Below are positions 40,327 to 44,524 of a stretch of 44,524 nt of DNA, one piece after another (within the stretch, counting starts at the first letter, position 1; each line of letters opens with the position of its first letter). Position numbers and translations under genes: made by a program. The notes below the pieces were generated by a model. That model was given only the letters and a program-made list of their open reading frames with translations, did not search any database and had not been told where the DNA came from. The stretch is from a virus: positions 1-44,524 of the IMG/VR virus record IMGVR_UViG_3300036402_000117. One strand, given 5' to 3'.

Positions 40327-40893
40327 ATGGCGCACACGAAAATGACCACCGCGTTCGCGCGCGGCGGTCGACTGACCCCCGCCGAGATGAGTCTCGGTGA
40401 GGAAGCCCGACAGGTCTGGCTCGTCGTGACCAGCAACAAGCTGCTCCGCGAGCTGCTGATGGCGACGCCGGTCAAGCACATCATCTACCGCCTGCGCAAG
40501 GAGAACGAGCGCTCCGATCCCCTCGAGCTGCTCGCGCGCATCATCGTCACCATGGCGGCGGTGGGCTATCCCGAGTCGACCGTCGACCTCCTCATCCTCC
40601 ACCTGCAGGGCGTGAAGGCGCGCTGCTACGTGGGCAACGCCCACCGCTCGCTCGACGAGCTGGACGTCGAGGAGGTGAAGCACGAGGCGCAGGAGAACGA
40701 GCTCGCCATACGCCGCCGCATCGCCGGCGACGCGGTCACGCCCGAACAGCTGCTGGCCGAGGCCCAAGTCAATGAGCTCGAGGCAACGCTCCAGTTCGAG
40801 CGGGCCAAGGAGCTCCGCCGGCGGGCGCGCCAGGCGCCCGGCCGCGTGCTCTCCTTCCGCCGTGAGTTCGCCCGGCCGGGGGTGACGTCGTGA
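40327..40893 (+). CDS. Hypothetical early protein
   Basis: A 188-aa protein from ATG 40327 with GAGGT just upstream. It is mainly helical (LTPAEMSLGEEARQVWLVVTSNK, RIIVTMAAVGYPESTVDLLILHLQGV, VTPEQLLAEAQVNELEATLQF) and ends in a basic RRRARQAPGRVLSFRREF. No family is recognised. Position directly after the Cro-like gene suggests an early regulator or host takeover protein. Confidence 0.55.
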   Translation: MAHTKMTTAFARGGRLTPAEMSLGEEARQVWLVVTSNKLLRELLMATPVKHIIYRLRKENERSDPLELLARIIVTMAAVGYPESTVDLLILHLQGVKARCYVGNAHRSLDELDVEEVKHEAQENELAIRRRIAGDAVTPEQLLAEAQVNELEATLQFERAKELRRRARQAPGRVLSFRREFARPGVTS

Positions 40894-41222
40894 TCCGCGC
40901 GAACTACCTGCCCCTTCCGCGATTCCACGACCGCAAGACCACGACCCTCTCGAGCACGATGGTGAGCGGGTGCTACGTGCGCCACTACTCCATCCGGACG
41001 GGCGTCCGCCAGACCGGCTACGCGCGCGGCGGACCCGAGGGGCCCCTCGGACCGATCATCGGATGGGGCGTGCAGATCGACGACCCGGAGGGGTGCATCG
41101 CCCTGGTTGACGAGACACGCGATCCGGCCTCCGCGCGTGCACTCTACGAGCGGGCGATCTCCGGCAATCCGATCGAGGTTGCCGTCGCCATGCAGTACCC
41201 GCAGCTGCAGGTGACATCATGA
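40890..41222 (+). CDS. Hypothetical early protein
   Basis: A 110-aa protein from GTG 40890 (GTGA overlap). It is Gly/Pro-rich in the middle (GGPEGPLGPIIGWG) with a strand-like start. No motif or family is recognised. Its end overlaps the next start (ATGA). Confidence 0.5.
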   Translation: MIRANYLPLPRFHDRKTTTLSSTMVSGCYVRHYSIRTGVRQTGYARGGPEGPLGPIIGWGVQIDDPEGCIALVDETRDPASARALYERAISGNPIEVAVAMQYPQLQVTS

Positions 41223-41455
41223 GTGCCGAGTTCCCGCTGGCCGTCGCCCGGGCCGAGGCGCGGGCGATGCTCGCGAAGCGCCATGCCTGGTCGGCCGCGC
41301 CGCACGGCAGTCCGGAGCGCCGCGAGGCAGCGATGGCGTACCAGGATGCGCGCGAGCTCCTGACCTGGACGCTCGTGCACATGCTCCTGCCCGCGGAGGA
41401 GATCGCCGCGTCGCTCGTCACGCCGGCCGCCGCGGTGGAGGCCGTCCTCGCATGA
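41219..41455 (+). CDS. Small helical early protein
   Basis: A 78-aa protein from ATG 41219. Almost all residues favour helix (FPLAVARAEARAMLAKRHAW, REAAMAYQDARELLTWTLVHM). No family is recognised. The last bases overlap the next gene. Confidence 0.5.
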   Translation: MSAEFPLAVARAEARAMLAKRHAWSAAPHGSPERREAAMAYQDARELLTWTLVHMLLPAEEIAASLVTPAAAVEAVLA

Positions 41456-41832
41456 GCATCGCCGAGGAGATGGTCCCCGAGACCGAGGTGGTGAAGCGGG
41501 AGCGAGCAGCGTTCCGCTTGGGCGCCGGCTGGTTCTACAGCAACTCCGAGGTTCCGGGCCACCTCCACCCGCTGCTGGCGACGGCGGAGAAGGTCGCCGT
41601 GGTGCGGTATCCCCTTCCGACGGTGACGGTGACGCGGCCCCGCGTGCTGGAAGACGAGTACGGATGCGAATGGCGTCTGGTGCACGGACATATCGAGTGG
41701 CGCGGGCTCGGTCAGCCGTGGGGCGACAAGCTCGCTCGCGAGTCGGTGTCCCTCACCATCACCCAGCGTCGCGCCGAAGTGATCGCTACGCTCGTCGCCA
41801 ACCCCACCGAGACTGTGGAGGTCGAACCATGA
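41452..41832 (+). CDS. Hypothetical early protein
   Basis: A 126-aa protein from ATG 41452. A mixed strand region lies in the centre (KVAVVRYPLPTVTVTRPRVL, EWRLVHGHIEWRGLG). No family or motif is recognised. ATGA-type junctions link it to both neighbours. Confidence 0.5.
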   Translation: MSIAEEMVPETEVVKRERAAFRLGAGWFYSNSEVPGHLHPLLATAEKVAVVRYPLPTVTVTRPRVLEDEYGCEWRLVHGHIEWRGLGQPWGDKLARESVSLTITQRRAEVIATLVANPTETVEVEP

Positions 41833-41957
41833 ACGCCACCGAGCAGTACGCCTGGTTCGTCGACTGGGAGGCGTGCGAGTGGCGCGTGTGGGCCATCGAC
41901 CGTGGGACCGTCATCGCCGCGCTCTCGTTCTGTGCCACGCTGGATGGTGTCGCATGA
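41829..41957 (+). CDS. Very small early protein
   Basis: A 42-aa protein from ATG 41829, rich in Trp (FVDWEACEWRVWAIDRG). It overlaps both neighbours by four bases, which supports a real gene in a coupled operon. No function is known. Confidence 0.4.
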   Translation: MNATEQYAWFVDWEACEWRVWAIDRGTVIAALSFCATLDGVA

Positions 41958-42091
41958 GCATCGCCGCGCGGTGCGGCCAGGCGGCCGTCGTGCTGGTGCT
42001 CGCCGGGCTCCTCGTCTGGCGCGCGGTGGTGGCGCACCGTCAGCGGCGCGCGCTGCAGCTCGAGCGCTTCCGACGATACCAGGAGCCCTAA
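41954..42091 (+). CDS. Small membrane protein
   Basis: A 45-aa protein from ATG 41954. It has one membrane helix (QAAVVLVLAGLLVWRAVV) and a basic C-terminal tail (HRQRRALQLERFRR). Function is unknown. It precedes a strong hairpin. Confidence 0.4.
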   Translation: MSIAARCGQAAVVLVLAGLLVWRAVVAHRQRRALQLERFRRYQEP

Positions 42092-42093
42092 CA

Positions 42094-42131
42094 GAGAGAG
42101 CGCGAACAGCTCTCGCCGTCCGCGCTCTCTC
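42094..42131 (+). terminator. Hairpin after the small early genes
   Basis: GAGAGAGCGCG (42094-42104) pairs with CGCGCTCTCTC (42121-42131), an 11-bp stem. A second hairpin GTGAGG/CCTCAC follows at 42144-42161. Together they may reduce read-through toward the J-domain and integration genes. Confidence 0.45.
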
Positions 42132-42195
42132 ACCTACCCGTGTGTGAGGTTCGCGCCTCACGCCTGAAAGATAGTCACCTCTCGACTCGAATCCA

Positions 42196-42831
42196 ATGGC
42201 GCTCGTCTACACCATCACCGATCTGCCCCCAGTGTGGCCAGGGAAGCGCACCAGCTTCCCCAAGAAGGCCCCGTTCAAGTCCTCCTGGGCGAAGGACCTC
42301 GCCGCGCTGGATCGCGAGCTGCGGCACCTGGGAGCACGGAAGGTGGAGCTCGCGCTCGAGCTGAAGCGCGGCGCCATGGACCTGCGCCAGGACGGCATGC
42401 TGAAGGCCGACGCCCGCCCCGGCCGCGCGATCATCCTATCGTTCCTCGACAAGGACGGGGTGCGGCACGCATACCCCTGCGACACGTACGGATGGTGGCA
42501 GGACAACGTGCACGCGATCGCCGTCGTGCTCGAGGACCTGCGGCGCGCCGAGCGGTACGGCGTGCAGTCGGCACTCCTGCGCGCCGGCTTCAAGGCGCTC
42601 CCGAGCCAGACCGCGCCGACCATGGATTCGCACGGTGCGGCGCGCACGCTCGCGTTCTTCGCCGGGTGCGACGTCGCTGAGGTTCTCGCGAACCCTTCGG
42701 CCGCGAAGGACGCGGTACGGTCTGCCGTCAACAAGACGCATCCCGATCGGAACGATGGCAAGCGCGACGCATACGATCGCGTCGATGATGCGCGGAAGGT
42801 GCTCAGCTCTCACCATGGAGTGAGCCTCTGA
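42196..42831 (+). CDS. J-domain (DnaJ-like) protein
   Basis: A 211-aa protein. The C-terminal 45 residues carry the J-domain signature HPD at 182-184 (VNKTHPDRND) followed by RVDDARKVLSS. The N-terminal part (PPVWPGKRTSFPKKAPFKSSW, YGWWQDNVHAIAVVLEDLRR) matches the shape of J-domain proteins seen in phages. HPD proteins stimulate Hsp70 ATPases, so recruitment of host DnaK is the likely job. It overlaps the excisionase-like gene (TGATG). Confidence 0.7.
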   Translation: MALVYTITDLPPVWPGKRTSFPKKAPFKSSWAKDLAALDRELRHLGARKVELALELKRGAMDLRQDGMLKADARPGRAIILSFLDKDGVRHAYPCDTYGWWQDNVHAIAVVLEDLRRAERYGVQSALLRAGFKALPSQTAPTMDSHGAARTLAFFAGCDVAEVLANPSAAKDAVRSAVNKTHPDRNDGKRDAYDRVDDARKVLSSHHGVSL

Positions 42832-43112
42832 TGCCGACTCCGGACGCCACCGAGCGCATGGCCCGCATCCGCGCGCGCGCGACTGCGCACGACGAAGCGA
42901 TCGAGTCGGTGAAGTGGCCGACGGCCGCGCAGCTCGCCGCGCGCTGGAATGTCAGCCTGACCACGGTCTACGAGATCCCGCGAGAGCGGCTGCCCTACAA
43001 GGAGTTCGGCGGCGGCCAGAAGCCGCGCCGCCGCTATCGCCCGACCGACGTCGCCGCCTTCGAGGCCGACGACACCGCGTACACCACCGCCAAGCCGGCG
43101 AAGAGCGCCTGA
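42831..43112 (+). CDS. Excisionase-like small HTH protein
   Basis: A 93-aa protein. The HTH is PTAAQLAARWNVSLTTVYEIPRERLPYKEFGGGQKPRRRYRPTDVAAFE, a MerR/Xis-type helix with a wing. Its position directly before the integrase (shared ATG/TGA) is typical of an excisionase that turns integration into excision. The assignment rests on fold and neighbour. Confidence 0.65.
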   Translation: MPTPDATERMARIRARATAHDEAIESVKWPTAAQLAARWNVSLTTVYEIPRERLPYKEFGGGQKPRRRYRPTDVAAFEADDTAYTTAKPAKSA

Positions 43113-44350
43113 TGTACAAGAACTCGGCGACCGGCTATTGGGAGGCGGACATCCGACGCGAGAAGATCGCGCCGCGTCTGCACGTCTCCTACGGCACGAA
43201 GAAGAAAGACGAGGCGGCGCGTCTGCACGCGGCGGTCCTCCGGCTGTTCAAGGAGGGCAACCGGGACGCCATCGATGCGCTCCGCGCGGGGCGTCTGCCG
43301 GTCGGCGAGATCGCGCGGCTCCAGGAGGAGGGGAAGCCCCTTTTCGCGCCGCCCGTCGCTGCCGGCCCGCTGCCCTGGCCGAGCGTGCGCACGGCCGTCG
43401 AGGAGTACCTGGCGTGGCTCGACACCAATCCGCGCAAGACCGCGGGCACGCACCGGTTCGCGAAGACCATGTGCGATCGCTTCGTCAACTGGCTGGGCGA
43501 CGATGCCGAGCTCCCGCTCGACCAGATCCCGACGCGACGCGTGAGCGACTATCAGGCGTCGCTCATCAAGGGCGAGGCCGCGGTCAACACCGTCACCGCG
43601 GCGGTCTGGCGCGTGGGGACGGTGTTCCGCTGGCACCGCGACCGCGAGCTGCGGGAGGCCCAGGAGGAGAAGCGCACGCCGCGGTTCCTGCACGTCCCAC
43701 TGGATCCGGACACGATCTCGACGGCGCGCACCCATCGGACGCGCTATCTCACCGAGGCAGAGGCCGAGCGACTGCTCGCCGCGTGCCCGGGCCGGCTCCT
43801 CTGCCCCGTCGCCATCGGACTCTTCGCCGGGCTCCGGATCGACGAGGTGATGCACCTGCGCCCGGCGTACGACGTCGACCTCACCCTCGGCCTACTGACC
43901 GTCCAGGAGCAGCCGGGCTGGCGCCCGAAGTCGGGGAAGCGGCGCTTCGTGCCGATCGCCGCACCCCTGCGCCTACTCCTCGAGGCGCAGCTCGCGCGCT
44001 ACGCCTCCGAGGAATGGCTCGTACCGTCCTCGGTCGACGCGACGCGGCCGCAGAACCCGAACAGCTTCATGGTGCACTTCCGGCGGATCGTCGAAGACGC
44101 CGAGCTCGTCGCGGGCCGGAAGGACCCGAAGGGCGTCGTTTTCCACACGCTGCGCCATACGTTCGCGAGCTGGCTCGCCACCCGCGGCGTCGACCTGTAC
44201 ACGATCGCCCAGCTGCTCGGCAACTCGCTCAAGCAGGTGGAGCAGACGTACGCGCACCTCTCTCCCGACTTCAAGGCGGCGGCGATCAGCAAGCTGGCCG
44301 GCGTTGTGGCGGTGCCGTCCCTGCCGGATCGGACGGAGGGCGGCGCATGA
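43112..44350 (+). CDS. int: Tyrosine integrase
   Basis: A 412-aa site-specific recombinase. The N-terminal arm-binding and core-binding domains (about 1-205) precede the catalytic domain, with Arg242 (FAGLRIDEV), Lys273 (RPKSGKRR), His345-x-x-Arg348 (HTLRHTF) and Tyr380 (EQTYAHL). At the usual second-His position the protein has Asn371 (LLGNSLKQ), a known substitution. It lies about 75 bases from attR and would recombine attP with the host site at 126-150. Start is ATG 43112, overlapping the excisionase-like stop. Confidence 0.9.
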   Translation: MYKNSATGYWEADIRREKIAPRLHVSYGTKKKDEAARLHAAVLRLFKEGNRDAIDALRAGRLPVGEIARLQEEGKPLFAPPVAAGPLPWPSVRTAVEEYLAWLDTNPRKTAGTHRFAKTMCDRFVNWLGDDAELPLDQIPTRRVSDYQASLIKGEAAVNTVTAAVWRVGTVFRWHRDRELREAQEEKRTPRFLHVPLDPDTISTARTHRTRYLTEAEAERLLAACPGRLLCPVAIGLFAGLRIDEVMHLRPAYDVDLTLGLLTVQEQPGWRPKSGKRRFVPIAAPLRLLLEAQLARYASEEWLVPSSVDATRPQNPNSFMVHFRRIVEDAELVAGRKDPKGVVFHTLRHTFASWLATRGVDLYTIAQLLGNSLKQVEQTYAHLSPDFKAAAISKLAGVVAVPSLPDRTEGGA

Positions 44351-44375
44351 CGATTGCCCGCGAAGTGCCAAGAAA

Positions 44376-44384
44376 TCGCCACAG
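44376..44384 (+). other. Possible arm-type integrase site (right)
   Basis: TCGCCACAG, matching 254-262, lies 41 bases before attR on the phage side. Confidence 0.3.
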
Positions 44385-44424
44385 AACAGCACTTTCCCCC
44401 TCACCGTGCCCCACGATGGGACAT

Positions 44425-44524
44425 GATTCACATGTGCGGCTCAGATTGCCGCACATCATTGCCGCTCGCGCTGCACTCGGTAATTCCAAGCCGACGCGCG
44501 CAGGCGGTCGGGCAAATATAGCCC
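44425..44524. repeat. attR: right copy of the prophage-flanking direct repeat
   Basis: Identical to 119-218 and extending to the last base of the window. The core inverted repeat is at 44432-44440 and 44448-44456 around TCAGATT. The integrase gene ends 75 bases upstream. The outer host flank is not visible. Confidence 0.85.

Noticed and set aside
1-44524. Reading the 100-bp repeat as assembly overlap of a circular genome
   Set aside because: 118 bases of non-repeated host-like sequence precede the left copy, and the integrase lies next to the right copy; an inserted prophage explains both better.

Overview
The window holds one complete prophage of about 44 kb with a sliver of host chromosome at its left end. 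The DNA is GC-rich. Most genes lie on the + strand and overlap by one to four bases, as in a siphovirus of the HK97 type. The outer left 97 bases encode the N-terminus of a host protein on the - strand that reads as EtfB, the electron transfer flavoprotein beta subunit. A direct repeat of at least 100 bp (119-218 and 44425-44524) bounds the element and reaches the last base of the window. A tyrosine integrase gene sits next to the right copy. The host is probably a high-GC Gram-negative bacterium. Gemmatimonadota is a guess from the EtfB sequence style and a TAnnTTTG-like element in the att repeat, and is not proven.

Layout from left to right. 1-218: host etfB and attL. 322-3177: a tightly overlapping run of small genes, several with Cys pairs typical of zinc ribbons, ending in an HNH nuclease. 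3203-6911: recombination and replication genes, namely a Sak4-like ATPase, a DUF669 protein and an SF2 helicase. 6911-9718: hypothetical proteins and a DUF4031 protein. 9672-10346: an AT-richer membrane-protein gene on the - strand. 10371-12830: a primase-helicase. 12831-13149: a gene-free stretch with a symmetrical array of 9-bp repeats, the best candidate for the replication origin. 13150-14248: a RusA-like resolvase and two small genes. 14261-14387: a promoter-like site and a structured leader. 14390-25590: packaging, head and head-tail joining genes, tail tube proteins and tail chaperones with a -1 frameshift. 25572-35390: tape measure, tail tip, fibre genes and an opposed lipoprotein gene. 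35431-35511: a second copy of the structured leader. 35542-37215: lysis genes. 37212-38036: small genes. 38266-40245: the immunity region, with a repressor, an ImmA-type protease and a zinc-ribbon membrane protein leftward and a Cro-like gene rightward. 40327-44350: early genes, a J-domain protein, an excisionase-like protein and the integrase.

How the parts work together. The repressor and Cro-like genes diverge around GTTAC operator half-sites, and the protease beside the repressor suggests induction by repressor cleavage. In the circular phage, the rightward early transcript from the Cro-like gene through the integrase would run across attP into the genes at 322-12830. In the prophage that continuity is cut by integration. 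Two copies of one promoter-plus-RNA-structure element stand before the packaging/head genes and before the lysis genes, so they may be a shared late control element. The elements most worth following are the iteron array, this duplicated leader, the membrane-spanning extension on the major capsid protein, and the two opposed cargo genes.
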